Shown here: piece by piece, positions 1 to 10,760 of the stretch
Position numbering within the stretch: position 1 is the first letter of the stretch
Layout of the letters: every line of letters begins with the position of its first letter
Assembly (NCBI RefSeq): GCF_036588685.1
Contig: NC_086375.1
Coordinates: 43,803,270-43,867,269, forward strand
Direction: 5' to 3'
Source of the DNA: Mytilus trossulus
Lineage: Eukaryota > Mollusca > Bivalvia > Mytilida > Mytilidae
DNA length: 64,000 nucleotides
Notes under the pieces: generated by a model
What the model was told of the DNA's origin: nothing
The model's input: only the letters and a program-made list of their open reading frames with translations
Database searches by the model: none
Made by a program: the position numbers and the translations under genes

Positions 1-1228
1 TGAATTTAGGCTCACGATATTTCGGACCTTTCGATAACACGTTTCGTAGAGAAGTGTTATTGACAATGTTAAGGTCAACGGTAATAACGTGGCCAGCAGG
101 ATTATATGTGAATTGGGAACTAGCACAAGTGCAATCAGGAGGTTTAGACTTGAAGTCGTCAATATCGAGATCCTGCAAAACGCGTTTGTAATTGAAAATT
201 TTAGTTGCAATAGGTTTGGTATAGGTATAAGAAATTATTGGTACAGACTGGTCTTTAAAATAAGGAGGTATTTTCGATTGAACTAATTTATGATGAAGGA
301 TATTGCCAAGGTTGACGCCATCGATACCTTTGTTGGCAAAGGAAAGATTTAGAAAAGATCTTTTCTCTTTTTCATCTTTTCCAATGCGAACTGGCAGCAA
401 GTCATTAATAGAGACATCATGCAGAGAGGGTGATGTATAATGACGATGACCATGACTGCGTCTACGTCGAGGAATCGAGTTGAAAATATTCATCACATTC
501 ACCGAGTTACACGAAGGACTAGATAGAATACCTATACCATCAATTTTGTCATTGCAGCCATACGGTGTTGCAGTTCCCAATTGTCTAATCTAGTAGTCTT
601 CTTTTTGTCTACGGAGAGTCGTTGAAAGATTAGGATTGTTAGAGCTATGGTATATCTTTTCGATAATGCGAACTGTCATAGAAACGATGGAATGATCGGG
701 CTGATTGAAATGCTGGTATAGAATGTCGTTAGCATTGAGGTTAATGTCTGATCTATGACCGCACATCCGTTTGTTTAGCCTTCCTTTCGTTTCACCGACG
801 TATACCAATCCGCAAAGGTTGCACTCTAATCTGTAGACGACATTTATCGATTTACAATTCAGATCATCGTAACTTCTGGTAAAATATGACTTCTTGGTCA
901 AATTGCTAGTGAATTCAGCATCTGTAATTAAAATAGCACAAGTTTTGCAGCCTTTGGTCTCACATTTTGAAATGCGACAGTGTTGTACTGTGTCATCAAA
1001 AACCAAAATGTCTTTAAGGAGAATTGAACATGGCTGTATATGTGTAATGTTGCAGTTGTCACTAGGACGATGATCTGAATGAGTCGTGTTTGGGATATTT
1101 GTCATGTCTGGTGATGAGGGGACACCTGCCGTATCAGACGACACCGTGTCCATGGTGACGTCTGTTTCGGACCTTTTTATACTGGGCGACGTCCGAGCCA
1201 GTTTCCTGTTAGTTCTTCGTAAGTTCAT
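1..1228 (-). pseudogene. Penelope-like element copy 1: N-terminal GIY-YIG endonuclease and start of RT
   Basis: Reading on the minus strand, an ATG at 1228 opens a 212-residue frame. It holds a Cys cluster (C-x5-C-x3-C-x2-C, about residues 83-96), then a GIY-YIG type nuclease core (NVVYRLECNLCGLVYVGET with a downstream R and H). The frame hits TAG at 590-592, where the sister copy at 6.4 kb has Trp in W-I-K-K-L. Beyond that stop the same frame stays open to the window edge and matches the N-terminal RT region of the sister copy (SFANKGIDGVNLGNI, TVDLNIVNN, LSKGPKYREP). The nuclease therefore lies upstream of the RT. That order fits the Naiad group of Penelope-like retroelements and not classical Penelope/Neptune, where GIY-YIG is C-terminal. 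The element is truncated by the window edge and inactivated by the stop codon. Confidence 0.8.
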
Positions 1229-1302
1229 GCAATTGTAGTTTTGCTACTGGGCGGATGATGTCCTCGGGGACAAATTGTCCATCAGCAGAGACATCGACCC
1301 AG
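1229..1302 (-). other. Leader of Penelope-like copy 1 with imperfect hairpin
   Basis: Directly upstream of the ATG at 1228 lies an imperfect inverted repeat. CTACTGGGCGGATGATGTC (about 1244) pairs loosely with GACATCGACCCAGTGG (about 1285-1300) around the palindrome GGACAAATTGTCC (1268-1280). Penelope-like elements are known to carry hammerhead ribozymes near their ends. This hairpin has a CTGATGG box on the minus strand but no GAAA box, so I do not call it a ribozyme. It may belong to the neighbouring repeat and not to the element itself. Confidence 0.4.
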
Positions 1303-1800
1303 TGGTAATAAAAGAGGGACGAAAGATACCAAAGGGACAGTCAAACTCATAAATCTAAAACAAACTGACAACGCCATGGCTAAAAATGAAAAAGACAAAC
1401 AGAAAAACAATAGTACACATGACACAACATAGAAAACTAAAGAATAAACAACACGAACCCCACCAAAAACTAGGGGTGATCTCAGGTGCTCCGGAAGGGT
1501 AAACAGATCCTGCTCCACATGCGGCACCCGTCGTGTTGCTTATGTGATTACAAATCCAGTAAATAGTCTAATTCGGTAGGTCAAATTCATGAAAGGGAAG
1601 GTGATTGTAGTTACGACGTAAGGAACATATCCGATATCATTTGTGAAATGGTTATTCCATAACGGTCAACCAACTCGTGATGGCGTCCGTAAAATTTACG
1701 AAGGGATGATTTCAACTTCACCATTTGGAACTTTTGATTTAATAGCTTCCTTGTGAGCAGTAACCCTCTATCAAGAAAATCATGATAGGAAATGCAAGCA
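1303..1800 (-). repeat. Interspersed repeat family C, uninterrupted copy
   Basis: Related copies lie at 58080-58320 (opposite direction to the 63-kb copy), at 60570-60746 plus 63140-63490, and in part at 41030-41290. Shared blocks include the CCTGCTCCACATG..CACCCGTCGTGTTGC segment and the TTCCATAACGGTCAACC segment (1653-1670). The second block is the uninterrupted version of the site that is split by the element at 60747-63139. No coding capacity is visible; the 81-residue hydrophobic frame at 1282-1527 is a by-product of this repeat. Confidence 0.7.
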
Positions 1801-1813
1801 CGGGAATATTGTT

Positions 1814-2260
1814 AAAATACGCGTGAAAATTAAGAAATAGCCAATTTTGAATAATGGAATGGATATTTGGAATAATGGAATGGACTGCTGCGACCCTTCA
1901 GCCCTTAATTACAGATAACTTATACCTCATTCGAAAACCTATAAATAGAGGAACAAAAGGTATATAGTCAATATGTTCCGCAACGCATATTAGAGGAGTA
2001 ACGAAGGACCTAAAAATCGAAATACGGGTGAACATTATGAAATAGCTTCTTTTGAATGATGGAATGAACTTCTGCGACCCGTCAGCCGCTAATTAAGGAA
2101 AACTTTATACACCATTTGAAAGCTTATTAATAGAGGAACAAAATGGTCATAAATAATATCTACCGCAATGACCATTAGAAGGGTTACGGTTACGAAAATA
2201 TGCGTGAAAATTAAGAAATAGCCAATTTTTAATAATGGAATGCACTGCTGCGACAAAGGT
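1814..2260. repeat. Degenerate ~180-bp tandem repeat, about 2.4 units
   Basis: The landmark GTGAAAATTAAGAAATAGCC recurs at 1823, 2028 (variant) and 2204. Each unit also contains ATGGAATG, CTGCGAC and AATAGAGGAACAAAA. Spacings are 205 and 176; the first unit is longer because ATTTGGAATAATGGAATGG is duplicated within it. Confidence 0.8.
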
Positions 2261-3054
2261 AAATGAATACAACACAACACAGACAAAAAACTATTCGGAC
2301 CAAAACATCTCGGACCAATCTGAAAACAACTCATGTCACTTTTTAAAAACAACTAGAAATACTTTTAACGACTTTTGTTTTTTACATTCTGACCACTTAA
2401 GAAGCAAACAGAGCATAGTTTGAGAGAGGGTCGTATTGTTAAATAAGTAACGTTAAGGAAGCTGGCTTGTCCTGTTTTGGATTTTTTGTCAGATTGTCGG
2501 AATCCTCTTGTTTTATCCATTTGATTGCCTTGAAAATATTTGCCCAGTAACCCCCATTTTTTTTAATGAAAATCATTTACATGTATAATGGTAGGCCATC
2601 AGTAAAAGTCTTATAAAATTTTAATTACTTTTAACAGTTTTGGAGAACTTAAACTTGAAACTTGACCTAAATATTTTTTGGCCCTTTGGATTCCTTTATT
2701 AATTTCCTATCAATATAAACTAGTGTTTTGAAAAGCGAACTCCCTTAACGGTATTTGTCTAACATCTCTGGGTCATGATCGTCACATGCATTGGGAAATT
2801 TTACCGCTAGGGGCAGACACGAACAACCATCATCACGTCTTTTTGGTCTGAAGTTCATTCGAAAAACGGGAAAAACTCATTTTACTACCCTTAGTTTTTA
2901 ATACTATCGCTGCATCATACGGCAGCAAAAAGAACCATATTGTTTGTGTATCACTCTCATGTGTATCGTTAGTAAATAATCGAAAATAAATGTGCGCTAT
3001 TCCAGTTCGTCAACTCTAACATTAAATGCTGATCAACACAGATTTTTGTTATAC
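2261..3054. other. No gene seen
   Basis: AT-rich sequence with stop codons in all frames. No domain, strong inverted repeat or similarity to another part of the window was recognised. Confidence 0.5.
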
Positions 3055-3600
3055 ATACACAAAATTGAGAATGGAAATGGGGAATGTTTCAAAAAAACAC
3101 CAACCCGACAAAAAACAGAAAATTGCCGAAGGCCATCAAATGGGTCTTCAATACAACAGGAAAATCCCGCACCAGGAGTCGTGCTTCAACTGGCCCTTAA
3201 ACAAAAATATATACAAGTTCAGTAATAATGGACGGCATACTATACTCCAAAATGTATTATAAGAGAAACTAAAATTAAAAATCATACAAGACAAATAAGG
3301 CTACTGACTTGGGACAGGCGCAAAAAATGCAACGGGTCAGAGATTTTTTTTGATATCTCAATCTCTCCCCTATACCTCTAGTCAATGTAGAAAAAAAATA
3401 CACAGCAATACGCACAGTAAAACTCAGTTAAAAGAAGTCCGAGGCCGATGTCAGAAAAGGTTACAAAAGAAATAACCAAAATGACAATGTTACATAAATT
3501 AACAAAGGACTACTAGCAGTTACTGATCAAATTGCTCCAAACCTCAACACTACTGATTGAAAGATTATGCCTTCATCATATGAAAATCAAAACCTGATGC
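3055..3600 (-). mobile_element. 3' tail of a Penelope-like element, minus strand
   Basis: Read on the minus strand, this stretch matches the 3' untranslated region after the RT frame of the element at 6.4-10.8 kb. It follows the same order: CATATGATGAA..ATAATCTTTCA, then GACATC..CTTCT, then TAGAGGTATAGG, then GTCCCAAGTCAG, and ends in CCCATTTCCATTCTCAATTTT. No RT-coding part is attached, so this is a 5'-truncated copy. The 77- and 78-residue frames here are repeat artefacts. Confidence 0.8.
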
Positions 3601-5095
3601 AATTCAGGAAAATAAATGAACCAATATTAGAGCCAAAAATATTCCATCTTTAATGACTGACAACAGTATCGTAACAATATCTCTTCCTAATAAGCCTGTT
3701 TGAAGGTTTTGTTAGCTTTTGAGGTGAATGTGCTTTGTAAATAAAGGGGGGGACAATAAACATACTCTGTACATATTCTGGCCTTTGTTAGTCACATGTA
3801 TATAGTTTGAAAACTATGACCGAACAAAGTGAGGAAGGCAGCGCTGATTTCCCGTGATGTTTTGTCCTCATCCGGACATTTTTTAATTAAAATTATTTTT
3901 TCTATATTTACGATATACATGTGCTATTTATTTCTTTTCTATCGTGAACAAGATTTTTTTCATAATAAATCCTAATTGGACTTTATCGTACAGCATGCGA
4001 CATTACCAACTTATTAACATATGACTCCTAACATTTGACATATAACTAAAACTGTGATGGCCAGCCGAACCCGGATCCCAGAAAAAAATATTTAAGTTGC
4101 GAATAGCCTTGGTTAACACCTTTAAAATGGGCTAGCTCTGGTTCTGTCTTTGGCCATATGTGCTAACCGAAAGAATGTGTAGTTGAAAGAAAAAAGTCCG
4201 TTAAGGAGCAGCTTTGAACCTAAGTAAAATCACAGATTTAAACATTGTACTTCGCAAGATCTGGTTTGCTCTTACCCAGTTGTAATTACCGTGGGGCGTT
4301 TTCTTCCTGTCGCTAGCGTTCCAGCATACTAGCAGACTATAAAGTCCTGCAACTACGGTAGACTAGCACAAACCAGTCAAAGTTATACATACACCCTTTG
4401 GTTTTTTATTTCTTTTATTTTATTATCTTTTTCTTAACTTTTACTTATTATTTTTGCAAAACTCACATACACAAATTTAGGCATATTTTGGTTTATACAA
4501 CATATTTGGCATATCAAAATTATCCGCTCTTTACTTGGCAACTGCTGTACCAGGACACCGTTGCTGCCGCTCATTGCTGTTTGTTTGGTCTAGATTTACT
4601 CCTGTTCCTACTTTTGGTGGCTCCGTTTCTGTTAATCATTTATTTTCTACGCATTTATTCTGTCATTTTTAAATTCTTTTATTTCATTTATATTCATTTA
4701 TCAATTTATAATAGATTTTGTCATTTTATTTAGTCATTTTTATTTGTACTGTTTACCTACTTTTTTTATGTCATTCTAAATTCTAAATTGTATCAATTAC
4801 CATTTCGTAAAAATTTGAGGGTGAAAAATACATTATTTAAATGAAAAACAAATGCGAAAGCCAGGGGCGAAGGTGCAAGGGCTGTATATCAAGTCAATGT
4901 CGTTAAAAACTTCCATAAAAATGATTGTAGGACAAACCGGGATTTGTGCTGTACATTTATCTAGCTATGACATGAACGATTGATACGATTGAACATAACT
5001 TCTAAATAGAAAGACTACTAAAAAATGTGTACCTCCTTTCAAAGATCAATGATGGATCAAAATATGATTTATTATGCTTTGTGCTACAAGGTTAC
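3601..5095. other. No gene seen
   Basis: Mostly low-complexity AT-rich DNA. The 111-codon frame at 4398-4733 is Phe/Tyr/Leu-rich because the strand is T-rich. It has no family resemblance and is not called. Confidence 0.5.
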
Positions 5096-5099
5096 AAAT

Positions 5100-5965
5100 G
5101 TTTTAAATAAGTGTTATCTCTCTTTTAAAACACAGAGGTTTTGTTTTGAAAATTTTTAAACTCAAAAACAGTAAAACATAAAGGGTTGAATATTATGTTG
5201 TTTAATGTTAACTGTGTTTGCGATGAATTTTACCATTTTGGAAACATAGAGTCAAATTGACATTCATACTACTGACAGAAGATTGCATTATGATAAAAGT
5301 ATCAATAATATCGAAGATATTTGAAATAATTATCTCTGTTCAGTTATTATTTATTAAAATATGAAAATCATGTTAATAACTCCTGCATAAAACAAATAAG
5401 TATTCTTATATGTACTCTACAGATAAAATGAATTGGACAAGAAAAACATTTTGCTACTTTTTCTACCAACACGAGTATAATTAAGAAAACATCTTATTGT
5501 TGCAGTTCTGTAGTTATATGGAGTAGCCATATACACTGTACATGAATCCATGATCATAAAAACATCGGCATCATTATGTTCATTTAAATTTAAATGATTC
5601 AAATACCCAAGTCAATCAACGTATACATATATTGTACATTAATATGAACAATATCCTTGACAATCTTAAAAAAACTGGTTTTAACTTTTATTGTTAATTT
5701 GTATGTACTATATAATTTTGTATTAATCATATTTACTTGTACAATATCGTACACACGTTACGATGGTCATAAGTAGGATGAGTGGATACTTAATTGGTAG
5801 TCTTTTTAAGTGAAGGATACAGTTTAAAGTACATGAAGATATCTGCACTGTTGGGGTTATGTACCAAGTACAGACATCGTCTAAAACAAAAATCAAGTGT
5901 ATATTTCCAAACTCGTTCGCCATGTCCGGATCTGTAGCGACTTTTTTAATTACAATTACCGTTAT
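5100..5965. repeat. Diverged duplicated block, copy 1 (pairs with 13800-14460)
   Basis: Collinear matches in the same orientation as copy 2: AACACAGAGGTTTTGT (about 5131), ACCAACACGAGT (5466), GATCATAAAAACATC (5551), CATGTACTATAT-like at 5700-5713, and GTGTATATTTCCAAACTCGTTCG (about 5898), followed by TGTCCG and a T-run. Neither copy contains a convincing gene. It is either an old local duplication or two copies of an interspersed family. Confidence 0.7.
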
Positions 5966-6436
5966 CTCTGTTTATAACTGGGAAGTTATTAGGTCAAGGA
6001 TTTTGTTACTATAAATTATTTAACACTGATAATTAAATTCCTTAATATTTACAAATCTGTGATTTTGAAGTTTGTTCATAAAAGAAGCATTTTTTTTAAT
6101 TAAATGCCAGTCTCATTTTTACGGTAATGCTGTTTAAAAAAAAGGCGCAACACCCTACAGGGTGGCCGTCATTATTCCAAATTAGCAATAAAACCGTAGA
6201 ATGTAAATCTAAGTACAATCATTTTAACTTATTGATCCCTTGAATGATTTTTCATATAGAATATTATTTTAATACCATAGTAAAATCTTAAAATATGGTT
6301 TATCGGTACTAACATTGTTCTGTGTAATCTTAGCGGTAAATCATTTCTTAAAACTGGAAGGACGATAAGCAACCAATAATCAATTAATCAAACAATCTTA
6401 ACTCAAAGTTTGTACGATCACGGAAAATAATTGAAT

Positions 6437-7916
6437 TAAATTGGATTAAAAAATTACAGACAGTTTACCCTCTCGGTCTAAATGATAATATCATGGGAAT
6501 TGGTGATATATCTAGAACCAATTCCGTTAACATTTTGGATAGAGTTTCTAAAATTGTTCGTAAAAACCGTTCTCACGGTCGTAGGACAAATCGCAAGCAA
6601 AGAAAATTTCGGGCCAATCATACCAATATTTCGGACCTAATTTCTATTTCAAAAAACAACGGCAGACATTATCGTTACCAGTTTATAAGTTAAATAAAAA
6701 AAAATCGGAGGATTGCAACACAATTTTATATAGCAGTCCTAAGTATGAAATTGTTCAAATTATTATGGCATATTGTTATTCTAAATTATTTCCCAAAATT
6801 GATCGCCCTGAAGATCATAAAAAACATTTTATTAAAATTAAGTATGTCAATAAAGGCTTTGATTTTGTAAATATTGCCGGTATATTTAACGACCATTCTG
6901 TTAAAGAACAAATTCCTGGATATTTTGACAATACTGAGCTACCTCTTATTTGTTATATTTACAAGAAATCTACCCGGAAATTTGTGTTTAATTATAGTCA
7001 ATTGTGTAAAGATGTTAATATCAGTGAAAACACACCTACTTCATGTAATTGCAGTAATTCCGAATATATTTATGGACCCATTTCCCATGTTATAACAGAA
7101 GATCTTAACATCGTTCAAGACCGAGAGTTAAAATCATTTCTCAGTAAAGGACCTAAATTTCGTCCCCCGTCAATTATTGATTGGAATGAGTGTCGTAATA
7201 TCATCCACGACTCACTCCATACTTACTGTATGAAATGGATAAAACGTGAAAAAGCTGACAAAAAATCTTTGGACTCTTTTTTTAATTCAGTAATGAATAT
7301 AGTTGATATACGTATTCAACATTTTAAAGAACATTTTACTATTAACAATAACTACAATAAACCTATTTCTCGTATCAAACATAAACTAAAAGAAATAACC
7401 AAGGAATTTGTTTTTGTCCCGGCCGATAAAGCTGCTAATAATATTATTATTGTTTGACGTAAATTTTACATTGAGGTTCTGAAAAAGGAAATCGCCAATT
7501 CACCAACATTCCAACTGAGTCCATTTTCAGAAAACGAAATCTGTAACAAACATAAACTTTTAGCCACCGCTTTACAAGCAGAGCCAAATACAATGAAAGT
7601 CCCAACTATGTATTGGCTTCCGAAGCTACACAAAACCCCTTAGAAATATAGATTTATTTCGTCTTCAAGCCATTGTTCAACTACTAAATTGTCTATTCTT
7701 CTTACCAGCACACTTGGTACAATTAAAAACCTTATAATTAAATACTTTTAGAGTGTAAAGAACTCGTTGGAAGTACTTGATAAATTGCATGCTTATATTG
7801 GTGATTTTGAATCTGTTCAAAGTTTTGATATTTCTACCCTGTATACCACATTGCCTCACATTCTCATTAAGAAAAAATTCACACACCTAATTAAATGGGC
7901 ATTCAAAAAGTCAGAA
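6437..7916 (+). pseudogene. Penelope-like RT, N-terminal part and motif A region
   Basis: In three frames this encodes the N-terminal RT region. The first part has the Trp of WIKKL, then a basic stretch rich in Arg. The second part (6765-7457) contains IKYVNKGFDFVNIAGIFND, CNCSNSEYIYGP, DLNIVQDRELKSFLSKGPKF and FVFVPADKAANN, ending in TGA where the family continues. The third part carries the MYWLPKLHKTP segment before a TAG, and then SFDISTLYTTLPH (about 7819-7857), equivalent to RT motif A with the catalytic Asp. A copy of this type would reverse transcribe its own RNA in the nucleus. This copy has at least two frameshifts and three in-frame stops. Penelope-like RTs are about 600-700 residues, so the length fits once the insertion is removed. 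Confidence 0.8.
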
Positions 7917-8006
7917 TGAATATATATGTTCAAACTCTATTTAAGGTCATTTTTTAGTAGCAACAAACAAAAAAACTATGTTAATTGGACATGTTTTGAT
8001 ACTATA

Positions 8007-9300
8007 CACATGGAAAAAAAGTATTGCAACACCAAATTGAAATTGAAATTAAAAAACACTTTTTATTTTTTTGTGATATAATTTGGTAAAATAGAACTAC
8101 TTAAACATTATTTAAGTATCACCTGAGTTTAATCAATAAATATCGACTCGGTAAGTTTTTATCTGCACATGCAGCTACTGTGCCCGTAAACATCAAAACA
8201 GGTGTTTTCATTCTCATAGTTTTCAACACTTTAAATAACAAGTTTTTAAAGTTATGTGATTGACACCTTGTAATGGGTCCTCGACAACTCTAAACTGCAG
8301 CAAGATGACAGATTATCAGCATGAGAGAAGACGGGATGTCGCTGTAACAACTGCACGTATTGTTGGTCATCACCATTCCACTATAAGTCGTTTTGAGAAT
8401 AAAAAAATGTCACTAAACGATGTTAAAGACCTTCCGAGATAAAGAAGACCCCCTAAACAATTTGCTAAGAAAATCAAGCATAATAAAGGTTGGGCAGAAG
8501 GAAACCCATTGCATACAATACAATTCCAAAAAGAGAGAGGTGGGCATACAGGAGCCTTTTAACAAGAACTGTTCGCGATCGACTCATCGCTACTGGTTAT
8601 CGTGCGATAAGACTATTTCGGAGACCTTTGCTTACGAACAGACACACAGTTTTCCGTATCCAATGTAGTGCAGAGCTCGCTAAAGTTGAAAATTAGCATC
8701 ATGGAGGAAGATTCATTGTTCCAATGAAAATCGGGTCATCTTCCTTGGACGGATCGTAGCCCAGATTTGAACCATATCGAGCAAATATGGAACACTATTG
8801 GGCGGAAAGTGCGCGAAAGGACACCCCAGTTCAAACACATGATGAAATAAACAATGCCCTTCATCAGAAATGGTTGCTGCTACCTTAGCAACAAATAAGT
8901 CGACTTTTGGCAGGATTCAGAAGACGTTAAGATGCGGTTATCCGTTTGAATGGAGGCTGCGCACAAAGTACTAATTCTTTGGTGTATTACGATCAACCAT
9001 GATGTGAACAGTCATCTGAAAATTTATTTTGAAATGTCTGACATTGTAAAGTTCGACTACAGTCAAAGTTGTAAAATGCAATTTTTTTTTACAAAAAAAA
9101 CTTCATTTTGTGTTTAAAATTGTGGTTATATAAATCTTTTTTTTTTCAAATATTTTTTGTTCGTTACAATGCCAATGTTATCATAAACTATGTTTCATTC
9201 AATAATATTATACAAATATCTTATTATATATCATCCAAAAAAAGAGGCTGATTTTTCAAGTTTTGAAAAATCAAGGTGTTACTATACTTTTTTCCATGTG
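8007..9300 (+). mobile_element. Tc1/mariner-like element inserted in the Penelope RT gene
   Basis: The ends are inverted repeats: CACATGGAAAAAAAGTATTG at 8007 and the complement of CAATACTTTTTTTCCATGTG (with changes) at 9273-9300. TA dinucleotides at 8005-8006 and 9301-9302 fit a TA target duplication. The RT reading frame resumes on the far side (NWTCFDTI.. / ALEFLLDNIFVRFG), which fixes the boundaries. It is 1294 bp long, shorter than autonomous Tc1 elements (about 1.6 kb), because the middle of the transposase is lost. Confidence 0.85.
8305..8985 (+). pseudogene. Tc1-like transposase remnant
   Basis: Pieces of a Tc1 transposase occur in order. An N-terminal DNA-binding portion reads IVGHHHSTISRFENK (about 8358-8402), then RTVRDRLIATGYRA (8564-8610). 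C-terminal pieces are PWTDRSPDLNHIEQIWNTIG followed by RKVRERTP (about 8745-8830) and IRLNGGC at 8940. The family normally has W-P-A-x-S-P-D-L-N-P-I-E in this place. The central part with the first two catalytic aspartates is missing, and the frame is broken by shifts and stops, so the copy cannot make an active enzyme. Confidence 0.75.
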
Positions 9301-9302
9301 TA

Positions 9303-9955
9303 TATATATGCCCTTGAATTTTTACTAGATAACATTTTTGTTCGCTTTGGCGATTCCGTATATCGTCAGATTATCGGAATTCCAATGGGGACTAACTGTG
9401 CACCACTTATCGCTGACCTCTTTTTGTATTGTTATGAGTTACAATTTATGACAAAAATAAGCAAACCCATCAAAACAACATCTGATAAACAAATTTAATA
9501 ATACTTTTAGATATTTTGATGATATTTTGGCTCTCAATAATGACGACTTCAGTATGTATATTAATGAAATTTATCCTGGTGAACTTACTTTAAATAAAGC
9601 TAATACTAACAATGACCACTGCCCTTTCCTCGATCTTGATATCTATATCACTAACGGAAAGCTGAATACTAAAATTTATGATAAAAGGGATGATTTTTCA
9701 TTTCCTATCGTTAAGTATCCGTTTTTAGATGGTGACGTTCCCTTGTCACCACCTTACGGTGTTTATATATCTCAACTTGTACGATTTGCTCGTGTATGTA
9801 ACAATGTTTTAGATTTTAAAGAGAGAAATGTATGTATTACTGAAAAATTATTACACCAGGGTTTTCGATATCACAAACTAGTCAAAACATTTACTCATCG
9901 GTATAAAGACATCATTCGTAAATATAGATCAACATCAAACTTCTCATACGTTTAG
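9303..9955 (+). pseudogene. Penelope-like RT, C-terminal part
   Basis: This continues the RT after the Tc1 insertion. It has ALEFLLDNIFVRFGDSVYRQ, then IIGIPMGTNCAPLIADLFLY (RT motif B region), then after a one-base shift near 9498 RYFDDILAL (motif C, with YFDD in place of the usual YLDD or YADD). The thumb region follows: LTLNKANTNND, PFLDLDIYITNGKL, IYDKRDDFSFPIVKYPFLDG and YGVYISQLVRFARVCNNV. It ends at TAG 9953-9955 with no nuclease domain behind it. The one-base shift and the stop at 9496-9498 break the frame. Confidence 0.85.
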
Positions 9956-10760
9956 GTATTTCACATCCAATTTTTTATGGAAATATTCTTTATAAAGCAC
10001 AAAGGTGTCAGTATTCACCTCATAAACTTACAAAACCTTTGAATAGACTTATTAAGAAGTGATATAATTACGATACTGTTGTCAAGTCATTAAAGATTGC
10101 ATATTTTGGCGTTAATATTGAGTCACTGATAAGGTCTTTGCGTCGGAACTAAACACATTTATTCTAAAAACAGTTGTTGGCATGACACGGGTTATGTTCT
10201 TCTCATATATGTTATGATGGTATGATACTAAACCCCTAACGGGAAGGATTGTGCCTGATATTCATATGATGAAATCATAATCTTTCAGTCAGTTTAATTG
10301 AAGTCTGTTGTTATTTATGTATTATTGTCATTTTGTTTATTTTCTTTGGTTACATCTTCTGACATCAGACTCGGGCTTCTCTTGAACTGAATTTTAATGT
10401 GCGTATTGTTATGCGTTTTTTCTACATTGGTTAGAGGTATAGGAGGAGGGTTGAGATCTCACAAACATGTTTAACCCCGCCGTATTTTTGCGCCTGTCCC
10501 AAGTCAGGAGCCTCTGGCCTTTGTTGGTCTTGTATTATTTTAATTTTAGTTTCTTGTGTACAATTTGGAAATTAGTATGGCGTTCATTATCACTGAACTA
10601 GTATATATTTGTTTAGGGGCCAGCTGAAGGACGCCTCCAGGTGCGGGAATTTCTCGCTACATTGAAGACCTGTTGCTGACCTTCTGCTGTTGTTTTTTTA
10701 TTTGGTCGGGTTGTTGTCTCTTTGACACATTTCCCATTTCCATTCTCAATTTTAACTGAT

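Larger units (their letters stand above)
6380..10760 (+). mobile_element. Penelope-like element copy 2 (Naiad-like), interrupted by a Tc1-like element
   Basis: The copy begins within the end of the GIY-YIG domain; NLNSKFVRSRK..ELNWIKKL near 6390-6460 aligns with copy 1. It runs through the RT and ends with an untranslated tail finishing near 10760 (CCCATTTCCATTCTCAATTTT). There is no GIY-YIG domain after the RT, which supports the permuted domain order. Frameshifts, stops and the insertion at 8007-9300 make it dead. The 5' boundary is uncertain because the first part is too diverged. Confidence 0.8.

Noticed and set aside
4398..4733. 111-codon frame rich in Phe, Tyr, Leu
   Set aside because: Explained by T-rich low-complexity DNA; no domain, splice signals or conservation visible.
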